Shown here: in pieces, positions 26,200 to 47,621 of the stretch | How the letters are laid out: each line of letters opens with the position of its first letter | Position numbering within the stretch: the stretch's first letter is position 1 | NCBI RefSeq assembly: GCF_040054535.1 | Contig: NC_090785.1 | Coordinates: 10,206,501-10,270,500, forward strand | DNA length: 64,000 nucleotides | DNA from: Antennarius striatus | Taxonomy: Eukaryota; Chordata; Actinopteri; Lophiiformes; Antennariidae | Direction of reading: 5' to 3' | The notes under the pieces: generated by a model | The model's database searches: none | Told to the model about the DNA's origin: nothing | The model's input: the letters and a program-made list of their open reading frames with translations, nothing else | Made by a program: the position numbers and the translations under genes

Positions 26200-26883
26200 G
26201 ATGATTTGCAGGTCGTCGGGTTGCCGGGTCCTTTTGGCCCGCAGTGAACTGATCCAGCCGGACCCTCACCTTTAATAAAGTGAAGCAGATTAAAGATCAA
26301 ACAGCTGCAGTCAAAGTCAGTTCAAGAAGATGATGAGGGTGAGGAGACAGAAATGAGTTGTGACAAGTCCCGTGGTTCAGCGGCTCAGGCGAGCTGCGCT
26401 GTGATGCGTCAACCCGGTGAATCATCAGCACCGATGAGGAGGATAACGAAAGGAGAGACAGGGATGGGAGGGAGTGGAGGAAAACGAGAAAAAGGGCAGA
26501 AAAAGAGGAGGAGGAGGTACAAAAAGGCTCCGCCGTCATTCAGTCTGTCACACAGACCACACACCAGCTCACATCCGTCGGTGTTCAGCTCCATCTCGGC
26601 TGCTTCTTATCTGCATGGGCCTCATATCTTTAACATATTCAACGGGCCTTCATGCATCTATTCGACCGAATCGAGTCGACATCACCTGCATTTTTTTTTT
26701 CTTTCATCATCACCATAGAGAGGAGGTGCATAATAGAGCCGACACAGAATAAAAAGTTATCGCTTGTCTAAAAGAGCGAGCTGAGGAGAGAGGACATCAT
26801 TAGACTTTTATTATAGCTCGGGAAACTTGTCCGTGGATAAACTTGGGACGTCGCTGTGAACGGAATAAAAAGATTTGTTGAAA
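26200..26883 (+). promoter_or_regulatory. clcf1: CLCF1 5' flank and 5' UTR
   Basis: This block is richer in CpG than its surroundings and ends at the ATG of the short first coding exon. No clear TATA box is seen. It contains an upstream open frame from ATG 26353 (121 codons), which would be a uORF if transcription starts before it. The promoter position is inferred from gene layout: it diverges from SSRP1. Confidence 0.4.
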
Positions 26884-37681
<10,798 letters not shown>

Positions 37682-37975
37682 GATGCTGAGAACCAAGCAG
37701 AACCAAATCAGAGTGGAAAGAACTTCATCACGTAAACATATTCATGCTTCACACATTCATTTATATCATACTGGAATAAGTGAATGACGGGACTATTTGG
37801 TGGGTCACCAGAAGTGCTAACGGAATATAACGCACACACACAAAGCCAACACATTACCAGCACTGTCACCCGCCCAACGCACATAGCAGCTCATTCAATG
37901 AGACACACTGGGACTGGGCTGAGTTACTGGACCTAACGGCTCATCGATCCACAGAAATACCACTGTAGGTGGTTA

Positions 37976-37976
<1 letters not shown>

Positions 37977-38048
<72 letters not shown>
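37977..38048. repeat. (AC)36 microsatellite
   Basis: Uninterrupted AC run about 300 bases past the CLCF1 stop codon. Confidence 0.98.
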
Positions 38049-38050
<2 letters not shown>

Positions 38051-38388
38051 TCATAGACTTAGTGACAGCCAGAGAGACAGACAGGGAAACTATTGAGAAC
38101 GTGCTGATTCAGTGACCCCAAATATGTGAATCAGCAAACATTCACTTTGTCGACAGGCGGAAGGCGACATTTCTGAATGAGTAGAAGACAAAAGGAGGAG
38201 AGGAAACGGCTGGAGGGATAAGAAAAGGAGAGGAAGAAGCAGAAAGAGGAAGACGGGAGGAGGGATGAGTCAGGGGGTGAGCACTGGAAATAACGGGTAG
38301 AGGGGTGCTGCTGAGTAATCACAAGCTGGTTGGGCAGTTACAGTAACTATACAACAGTACTACACATACCAGACAGAGCGATAGTCAA

Positions 38389-38437
38389 ACACACACACAC
38401 ACACACACATGTACACACGCGTGCGCGCACACAACCA

Positions 38438-38490
<53 letters not shown>
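38389..38490. repeat. interrupted (CA)n with a GCGTGCGCGC core
   Basis: CA runs flank ACACGCGTGCGCGCACAC, a strictly alternating purine-pyrimidine stretch favourable to Z-DNA. Confidence 0.95.
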
Positions 38491-38492
<2 letters not shown>

Positions 38493-41400
38493 CTTTTTGG
38501 TATTCTGTACCTTTGTAGCGTTGTTTTCTCTTCTGCAGCTGCTTTTGAAGCGGAGCTCACGCTTGTTCCACTGTGTAACAATTTCATACTTAACACAATC
38601 TAACTTAGATTAGAATCACCTTCCTTAAAACCATCAGTTTTCAATTCTGTTGTGTAAAGATTTGTTCAACATTTTGGTAAATATGTTTATATATGTTCAT
38701 CAATACCTGTCATTTGTTTGTATATCAGAGCATGTAAATAAGAAGAGGGAACTAGTAGACTGTTAGCTTAGCATAGCACTGGAATGGGGGAAATCTATTT
38801 GATGTTGTCCAAACACAAAGTTCACCTATCAGCATCTCCAAAATCCAGAAAGAACTCTATACCCAGACCATACCGCACATTATGGTGAAGTTACCGTGAG
38901 ACTTGACTCAGATTTTACTCATGACAAACGGTCTGGTCTGTGTTTAGCCTTTTAATTAAATGATTATTCAAAAAACCGTCACCAAGAAAGAAAAATTAAA
39001 TTAAATTCAAATCTAAAGTTTCTATTTTATAATGTAGAAAACAACTTAGAAATACACCTCTTTTTTCTTTTTGTGGGCAAAAGGAGGAATGAAACTAAAA
39101 AATATCAAAAATAGATTTTCATTTCATCTGTAGAGTAAGATAAATAAAATTACTATGAAACGGAAAGGAAAAGGGATCTGTTTCGTAGTATTCAGAGACC
39201 AGATGTGATCATCTGGCTAAAAAACACAAGCGGCAACTGCTAATGCAGAATTGCGCTGTCCTGGAGTTGCTTTAGCCCACAGAAAATGTCTTTAAAAGAT
39301 TTCTTATATCATTTTAGACGTGGCAAAACTAGATCTGTCATCTGCAGACATTTCTGAGCACTTATCACTTGAAAGTCGTGGTGCAAGAGGATTTTCTTTG
39401 AGAAATGTGAAGAAATTTTATCGCTGAAAATAGGTCTAGCTTAATCCATCCTGATGCACACTTGGATTTTAAGGGTTCCAAAGACATTTTTGCCTTTGAA
39501 AGACTGAATCTGCTTTTTCTCAGATACATATGTCTCAACCCCTCTCTGTTAAAGTACTGTGACCTGATACATAATGTATTGCCCCCCTCCAGATCTGGGT
39601 CCAATTGAGCTCAGTGCTGGAACATCATGAGATATCTATGCCTGGGTCTTTTTATTTTGATTGAGCTATTGTTATTTTTCATGATATTGGCTAACTGTTA
39701 AAAAATATCCCCCAATGTTGAAGAAAGTGAAAAAGTGATCCAGAATATGCATCTGTTTCAAATCTGTCTAAAAATTTTATGAACTCTCCTTTGTCCTAAG
39801 ATCCACCGTAAATACATTTTCAGTAAAACTTGGGATGTCGTATAAACAAACAAACAGGGATTGCTGGTGAAATGGATTGTCGTCAGATCGAAGGATTTAT
39901 TAGTCATCAAGCCTTCTGAATGGGTCACAACATACCAGTGAGTGGTTGATGCCCTTGAAATACCATGAGCTAAACTTCTTATCTATCGACAGGATTCTCT
40001 GGCCAGTGCAATCTGAACTGGTTTCTGATCAATCAGAAATATCTGGCTTCTCAGTTATTGAACACAGGGATGACAGAGTTGACAGCAAATCAAACATCAC
40101 AGACAAATTTGCTATTAAAGTGTCTACTTCTGGACTTTTATTAGAGCTATTGTTCAGTTTTTTTTGGAGCATTTATCCAAACCTGTGTATTGTCTAGAGT
40201 GCATGGCAATTTCTGATGGGAACCTGGATGTGTTAGCCTTTATATTGTTTAGCTCACATGTCATTGCTCCCGTCTGTTAGTTGATGTTGCGCTAATAAAA
40301 ATGTACACTTTTAATAAGCACCTTATACTGCTTCAAATAAAACATCTGGACTATCCCATTAAAGCCTTGCTTTGTCAATCCGCAGTCTTTATGCTAAGCT
40401 AACTGAAACATCTGCTGTTTCCTGCTTTATATTTAACAGACAGATTCGCTATTTTTGCCTAGCTCTCTGAAGTAAGGCAAATGTCATTCAAAATGTTTAA
40501 GTTATGTCGGGTTTTTTTTCTTTTTCTCTTTAAAACATGAAATTCAAGACGTTCCAGTGTGCCTCCGATGGTGTGTCTAAAGGTTACAGATCATATCTAT
40601 AAAATATTTATTGAACAAGATGCTTATTTATTTTTCTCCAGTGTGAAAATACTGTATTGTAACTCAAGAGAGAATAAATACTAGCTTTTGTACAGTGCAT
40701 GGTGTCGCTGGTCATTCACGATCCCTTTGGGAGGAAAAACAAAAAGATATGCATATGGGATTTTTGTTTGCAATGGTTTGAGTTTTATAGGGATGGTTTC
40801 GAGTGATTGGCACAAGGGAAGAGGAGTTTGGGGTCAGGGCGTTTTCAGGAAAACAAAGACCGGCTCACATTCATGACAAAAAATAGAGGGAGTGAGGCGG
40901 TGTATGAGAGAGTTTTTATTTGTCTGTCCTGGTGAAAATTTACGATCTCTCTTTCTTCCTTTCATCTTTTTCTTCCCACCTCCCACTGCATCTTCCCCCT
41001 CCCACTTTTCTTTCTTTTCTCATCACACTATCTCACGAAGCTCCTCTTCCCCCCAAATCATCTCCCTGACTTGTGACAGTGAGGGATTTGCATGAGCACA
41101 GGTACAAACATACCACGTATAAGCCCATAAGCTACCCATTTCTCTTGTATTCGTCCTTCAGTGTGACCGCCTCTGCCTTCACCTTTTCTTTGTCTTCCTT
41201 TGTCTTCCCTGCCCACTCTTTTATCGCCCCTTCACCTGTTCTTTTTCTTTCTCTCTTGTTTTGCTTTATTGGTATGCACTACTCTTTTTTCTCTCTCTCT
41301 CTCTCTCTGTGGCTCCCCCGTCCTCGCCTCCGGCTAGATATTAAAGGATCAATGTGTCTGCCCCCCACCTCCATCACCTCTGAGGTGCACACCTGCACAC

Positions 41401-41619
41401 ACCTGCACACACCCATCCTGGCACACACTCATTACAAGCACACAAGTGAGGACCACTTGCTGACAAACAAGTGCACACATGAACCTCAACAACATTGTGA
41501 CTTCAAGGAGGCTCAACCGTGTCAGCGCTGACAGATTATCAGACTCTCATGGTTCTTAGTAATTGGGGAAAAGCTCATCAACCCTCATTATTGTAGGTTT
41601 CTAGGCAAGCATATAAGCA

Positions 41620-42400
41620 GTTTGAAACCAAATAATAAGTTAGATTTATTTCTTACATTCAAATAAAATGCAAACAAACATTGCAAATGAGAACTTCAGA
41701 CTCAAAAGTACTCAACACCCTAAATAGCATCCTTGAGAGAACCAAAACATGTGTAAATCAGATGTTGCTTAAGCAACAGATTTACTTCATCGGTTTTAAA
41801 TTAAGGCTTAAATTTGCATTTGTGCTTTTCTGAACTTCAACAGTTTCAAGACTGCTGAACCAAAAATTCTAGAAATTCTGCTCCAGTTGGTCAGAAACCA
41901 ACCAGAAGAGACACGGGTGTTTGGGATGCTGTTTTGCTTTTTGGGGCTATTGATCAGCACAATGTCAGCAGAAGGAAGAATGAGGTATATCCTGAAAAGA
42001 ATACATTCAGCACAGTGCAGCATGGTTTTGAATCTGTGATGCTGCTTTGCTTCCTCTGGGCCTGGAAACCTGGAAGCATGTGGAGGGAAAGATGGATTCC
42101 ATCAAATATCAGGAAATCCTAGATGAAAATGTCTCGCCATCTGTGAGGAAGCTGAAGCTTGGGCATCACATTCCAAAAGGAAAATGATACCTCTAAGTCT
42201 CGGCTTGCTTTCAGAAGACGTTCTGTATCATCTAGAGTGGGCGTCAATCGCATGAGTTAAAACCCACAGAAACTCTCCTGTGGGTTTTGAAGAAGGTGAA
42301 TGGAGCACACAAACCCAGGAAATATTACAGAATTGGTGACCTGAGGAATGGGCTAAGATTCCTCAGGAACACTGCCAGAAACTGGTGTTATTGTATTTAC
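41620..42400 (+). pseudogene. degenerate Tc1-type DNA transposon remnant
   Basis: Several stretches resemble the 3' half of fish Tc1 transposase genes: GTGATGCTGCTTTGCTTCCTC, CATGTGGAGGGAAAGATGGATTCCATC, TATCAGGAAATCCTAGA, GAAGCTGAAGCTTGGGC, TTTTGAAGAAGG and GAGGAATGGGCTAAGATTCCTCAGG. These correspond to the C-terminal catalytic DDE region of the transposase. The frame is broken repeatedly (stops and shifts), and no intact terminal inverted repeats were found, so the copy is dead. Assignment rests on remembered consensus of Tc1 elements in fish. Boundaries are approximate; the 5' half is especially decayed. Confidence 0.8.
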
Positions 42401-42624
42401 GAAAAAAAAGACAAAACTTTGTTATATCTGTTTAATTGAGTTGTTATTACAAGCGGCTGATAAATGTTATATAACCTATTATAGATGATGAGTAATTTTG
42501 CTTCCGGCTTTACACGCATACATGCACATACAGCACATACTGTATGCTTCACATTCAGCAAGAGTTCGCCTGAAGCCAACAATGGTAGCTTTGTATGGTC
42601 TGTGTGTGTTCGTTAGTTCATCTG

Positions 42625-42650
42625 TATGTGTGTGTGTGTGTGTGTGTGTA
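42625..42650. repeat. short (TG)n tract
   Basis: About 12 TG units. Confidence 0.9.
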
Positions 42651-42805
42651 TGCATGTCCCTTATTTGCTGTGTGTGGGCAAACCAGCATGTTTGTGAATC
42701 ATTATCTTTACGTGTCAGAAATTTGTTGGAAAGAGGCTTGTCATGCATAGCTATCTAAGCCATTACTGACTGTTGTCTTTCTCTCTCTGACGGTCTCTCT
42801 GTCAG

Positions 42806-42948
42806 CGCAGCAGAGACATACTGCTGTAACTAATACGGAACAGGACGGCCGAGCCCTGAGCGTACTCGATAAGCCAGATACTGTCAGGGGCAAACGCATC
42901 AACATCTATCACTCCTGCTGCTCAGACTGTCTGATGGACATACTGTGA
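42806..42948 (+). CDS. candidate terminal exon of an unidentified plus-strand gene
   Basis: A strong pyrimidine tract (TTTCTCTCTCTGACGG, then TCTCTCTGTCAG) ends in an acceptor at 42805. The following 143 bases stay open for 46 codons to TGA and have more CpG than their surroundings. The predicted tail includes EQDGRALSVLDKPDTVRG, then KRINIYHSCCSDCLMDIL: a basic GKR site followed by a CCxxC cluster. The spacing does not fit insulin/relaxin-family A chains (CCxxxC). No upstream exon could be paired with it and I do not recognise the protein, so it may be chance. Confidence 0.2.
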
Positions 42949-45315
42949 TTGAAGACCTACAAACCTGTAGATCATTCGTATCTACACATATGAATACTGG
43001 CATTATCTTAAAACCGATTTTGCCCTGCTAAAATATCCATCAAGAGAAAAGAAAAGCTGACACAAAGGGAAAGTGAACAGAACACTTATATATGTAACAG
43101 TGTGCTAAAAGTACGGGAATAACTGTACATTTGAACTTCTGCTAAAACTAAAAATAATACAGCACAGAGGCAACTATGTCATACGTTAACAAGTAGATAG
43201 ATTTATATGGTCTTACTTTTACGACCAGCCCTTTGAGGGTGACTAAAACATAGCCCCCGGTTAGTCCAAGCTTCACACACCTGCTCTATTGTTTATTAAA
43301 GGTCATCTTTCCTCCCCGGATAGCAATCAACGTGATTTTTTTTATTTTTGTCACATGATGATTTTGCTTAGTATGATCTCATTATTGGAGCTTTTCAAAA
43401 GCCCATGTCAGAGCAGAGTCGTCTGTTCGGCTTCCTTCCTCCCATGTCTTTTTCTCACACTTTTGCTCTCTATCCTCTTATCTTACATCTACCAATCTTT
43501 TTCCCATATGTTCCTCTGCCTTCCTTCATCATGTCCATCCATGTGTCATCCTCCCTAAATGCTGCCTAAGTAGCCTTTTTGTGTCATTTTGTGTCATTTG
43601 TGCATCATTTTCTCTCCATGTGTTCCCATTGCTCTGCTACAATCAAAGCCATTCACACTTTCCTCAAACTCCCTCGGCCACCCCCGCGTTCTCCCTCTCT
43701 TTTTCCATCTGTCTATCTCCTTTCTACTTCTGTCTGTCTCCTCTTCCCACTCCCTCCCTTTCTGCTCTGCTCACCTGCAGCACATAAAAATTCCTCTTTT
43801 CTTTCTCCAGAGTATTGTTCAGACGCTTAGGGATTTACTGCATTCCTCTATGTTTTCTCTTCTTCTTTCTCTCCGTATCTGTCTCCTCTTGTTCTCTCTA
43901 GTTTGGCAGTGCTACATGGCAAACGATTCAGCCTACCTCCTCCTTTGTCATTTTAACACATTTAGGGCCAGCTGTGCTCTCTTACTCAATCCTTTTTGTA
44001 ATAATAATAAATACTAATCGTTTCCAAGACCCCGCCCTAATTTTTCTTTATTGTGTGGCAGCCTTTATACCTGGCCCACCTGGCCTTTCCTCCTGCTGGC
44101 TTTCTACTATAAGCTGGAACATCCCGCATCTACTTACTTAGCTGCAGGGCGCAGGGTTGGGCTCCAGCTTTTCACTGCCGTTTCTGGGTTGGTGGGAGTG
44201 GAGGGGTGCTCCAGGCCCTGGGGCCTGGGATGAGGTAAATATGTGACTTAATCAATTGGTCGTCCATGTGAGTGTGCAAAACCGCAGAGGTGTGTGTGCT
44301 CTTTTGTGTCACTGTCTGTGCATGTTGACTCAGTCCCTCAGGAAAACATCAGGAGCTGTCATTCGCTGAGTTTCACAACTCGTCAATACTTTTTTTCCAA
44401 AGCAATTAGGAGGGAAACAGAGCTGGGTGTTCATTCATCTGATGGTTCAATGACTTGAGTGCATGGATGTTTACCCGTGTAGGTCTCACAGAAGCCTTAG
44501 GTGACTGAGAAAACCAATGAAAACGCGTTTCTGAAAAAAGCAAGTTTGGCCTTCAAAACAAGAACCAAGCCTTCATTTACGATGCCAACTTATCATACTC
44601 TAGTGGATAATATGACAGCAAACAATTTTCCAACATTAATTACGCACCACTCAGACTCAGAGCAACCTGTTCAGACTCATCATAATTTTCACATCAGTGC
44701 AGTTTTGATCTCCAAATTCCCAACAAAATTACTTTTGGCTCACTTACTTGATAGATAAGACATGATGTAGAAGACTGGTAGCTCTCTTCATTTGTCCTTT
44801 TCACCCTCTCTCAGCCATTTCACCCTGAAAAAGTAGTGTACAGTTAGCTTGTGTGCTAGGAGCAGTTGCCTATGGGGATGCTAACTCAAAATGAGCCGTT
44901 AGTATTGATTCTAAATGGCCACAATGATGTGAAGATCATCACAAGGGTGCAAATTGCAGTGTGGTTCAACTGCCAGTGGTTAACAAAACTATTTATAAGT
45001 GAATAACGTCAGTATCCATACTGGGTTGACATTATCAAATGGATAAAATAAAGAAGCAGCCACAGTTTAGACACAATGGCCAATCCTGTTTACTCTATTA
45101 AACCCTTGTTTTTTTTGACTTGCCCCTTTAAACGGAGTAATGAGAGGTAGCAGCTGAAAATGTTGATCTAAGACATGAGATGCCAGTCGACATGTTATCA
45201 GTTGATAAGTTATGTTAAGGTTACAAACTGTGTGAAAAAAATACTTCAAAATTGTACGAGAAATGTCAAGTGTGTGTTACAGCAATACAGTGTATTGCGG
45301 ATTCCTTCCTCACAG

Positions 45316-45466
45316 GAAGAGGAATCAGCTCAATCTAAAACACCCGTGATAAAGAAGCTCTCCCTGGCACCATCACCTGAACCCCACCCACCGTACGTAC
45401 CTCCTTCTCCCACCAGGCCCCATTTCCACACACTGATGACGACAGGCTGTAAAATATCAAGAGGAG
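45316..45466 (+). CDS. candidate internal exon of an unidentified plus-strand gene
   Basis: An acceptor (CCTTCCTCACAG, ending 45315) and a donor (GAGGAG|GTGAGC) bound 151 bases that are open in one frame. It reads EEESAQSKTPVIKKLSLAPS, then a proline-rich PEPHPPYVPPSPTRPHFHTL. The composition is protein-like but no family is recognised, and no partner exon was found. Confidence 0.2.
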
Positions 45467-46403
45467 GTGAGCGCTGTCATAAACAGTTACATCTGTTATG
45501 TTTAACTCTGTACTGTCACATTTACACATCCATACATTATAGCAAAGTCAAGATGAAGGACTGTGTTAACGTCATCTTTTTTTTAAGGTTGCTTGTTGTT
45601 GCTTATCTTTAGTTTCGTGTTTCAAGCTTCAAACCCAGGAGAAAAAAAAAACCCCAAGCCGTTTGATGAAACAGTGACAAGTCAGACTGAACAGAGAGGC
45701 TTTACTCTTAAATCCCCACATACGTCAAGACAAACTGTGTTGACTGCTCATTATATTTCCAGTTGAAAGGTCCAAACTTTGAATAATATTGAAAATGAGT
45801 GTTTCAAACCCAGAGAGGCACTTAATGTTTTTTCTTGCAGTTTAGTCTCCTGCCAGGGTTTGCATTTAAAATCCATTTGTATGGACATGTGATGACTGAG
45901 TGGCAAAACGGAGGAAAAGCAGAGCCCCACGACAGACGGATGATGGAGGAGATGTTTGATGGCATCTAATAAGTCTGACAACTGACATGCGCTCTGGCAA
46001 AAGTGCTGACGCTCAAATTCAAAACAGAGGGAGAAGCAGCGGTGTCAGGCAGCAGAATACTGAGCAGAGCAAGGTAAACACATGGATCCAAACACGGGCC
46101 GTATCTCAGCACCTTTGTTCCCCGAGCCAAGGTCCTGAGTTGATTCCAGAAGTCGTAGCCAGGAATATAGTCGTGTTACTCCCTGTCCCTTGTAAAATTT
46201 CATTAATGATTAATGGCCTCAGTTGTGTGTGAAAAAAATCTTTTTGTCTTTTTTTTTTTTGGCCAGGGTCTTCAGTGAGAGTCAATGAGGCGTTGTACCT
46301 GCTGCTCTGTCGCCGACTACTTTACATGTTTGACAAGTTACGGTTTATTAGAGACAAAAACGCCTGTTTTAACCAGCTGTCTCCCCACTCTGAAGGACTT
46401 ACA

Positions 46404-46511
<108 letters not shown>

Positions 46512-46617
46512 ACCCCATGAAAATGGGAGAATGGTGCGAAAGGTAAATAGAAAGCTTTTAAACTGTCTACGGAACACACAAAGACAGGAGATTATGGAAG
46601 AACTACAGACTCTGTCA

Positions 46618-46618
<1 letters not shown>

Positions 46619-46697
<79 letters not shown>
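46619..46697. repeat. (CA)n microsatellite
   Basis: About 39 CA units with one AG interruption, in the same orientation as the tract at 46409-46510. Confidence 0.97.
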
Positions 46698-46701
<4 letters not shown>

Positions 46702-47356
46702 TGGAGACTTGTTTTTGTCACATAGAAGGAGACATTACATCAACTTATGTTTACACCGTGGAGACTGACTGATTTTAGCCCTAACAAATCAAAACCTGTT
46801 AAACCAAAACCTTCAAAATAAGTCCATGAAACAATAAATTAAATGGCTAATAAATGATGTCTGCGCCAAAGGTTGATATATATTTATATACATCTATTTT
46901 TCTATTATTCATCGATCTCTACTCATACCTTAAAGATATATTGGTCTGAATCTTCAATATGATGATGATGGCCACTGTAGTTAATTCTGACTTATACCAA
47001 CATAAAATTGTTGAGGTTTTGGGAGATTTACTTCAGTTTGAGTACAACTAAATGCAATTTTAATTGAATTAAGGCCTTTTAAAATAATCAGATTACTTGT
47101 GAGGTGTTTTAAAAGATTTAAGGCAACAACAAACTAAAGATATGTTTTTGATTTTTGGTCTTTTTTGGAGTTTTGGTGGCAACATCAACAATAAAAGTTA
47201 TCTGAAAATGGAAATACCCCTGATCACTGCAAAAAGACAACAAAACATTATTACATTATTACTAAAGATATCAATGGAAAGAACACAAAACATTAATAAT
47301 GTGCTGAGTGATGATGAGATGAAATCGTCTGAAGATTTAAGCAGATATCTTTACTC

Positions 47357-47386
47357 ATCTTTAATCTATATTCATAGATTAAAGAT
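47357..47386. repeat. perfect 13-bp inverted repeat, 4-base loop
   Basis: ATCTTTAATCTAT at 47357-47369 and its exact reverse complement at 47374-47386. Confidence 0.95.
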
Positions 47387-47576
47387 TACTGGACCAATGT
47401 GGATTCAGTGTGTCAGTCTGGAATCTTTCCTTGGATAGATTGGTGTGATGTGATGAAAAGTAAACATTTGTGAAATCTGAGGCTTATGTACTTGGATATA
47501 TGCTGTGGAGAAAATGAGTGATGTACAGAGTTTTTATGACATATTCTTTCTAAAAAAATTATTTTGTAGAAAAGTT

Positions 47577-47621
47577 TATATATTACATGAAGTGTAATAT
47601 ATAGACTTCATGTAATATATA
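47577..47621. repeat. perfect 17-bp inverted repeat, 11-base loop
   Basis: TATATATTACATGAAGT at 47577-47593 is matched exactly by its reverse complement at 47605-47621. Confidence 0.97.

Larger units (their letters stand above)
37682..40700 (+). other. clcf1: probable CLCF1 3' UTR with AU-rich element and polyadenylation signal
   Basis: No further coding sequence is recognised after the TGA at 37679-37681. The first good transcript end is AATAAA at 40673-40678, followed within 25 bases by a GT-rich stretch. Just before it are TATTTATTG near 40,602 and the nonamer TTATTTATT at 40624-40632, the kind of AU-rich element common in short-lived cytokine mRNAs. CA tracts at 37977-38048 and 38389-38490 would be in the UTR. 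A shorter UTR cannot be excluded. Confidence 0.5.

Noticed and set aside
26353-26718. 121-aa frame upstream of CLCF1
   Set aside because: No protein similarity and biased composition; at most a uORF in the 5' UTR.
42259-42288. 11-bp inverted repeat AAAACCCACAG as a regulatory hairpin
   Set aside because: It falls inside the Tc1 transposase remnant and is explained by point changes in that sequence.
42806-42948. Insulin/relaxin-family A chain
   Set aside because: The cysteine spacing is CCxxC and the final cysteine is missing, unlike CCxxxC-x8-C of that family.
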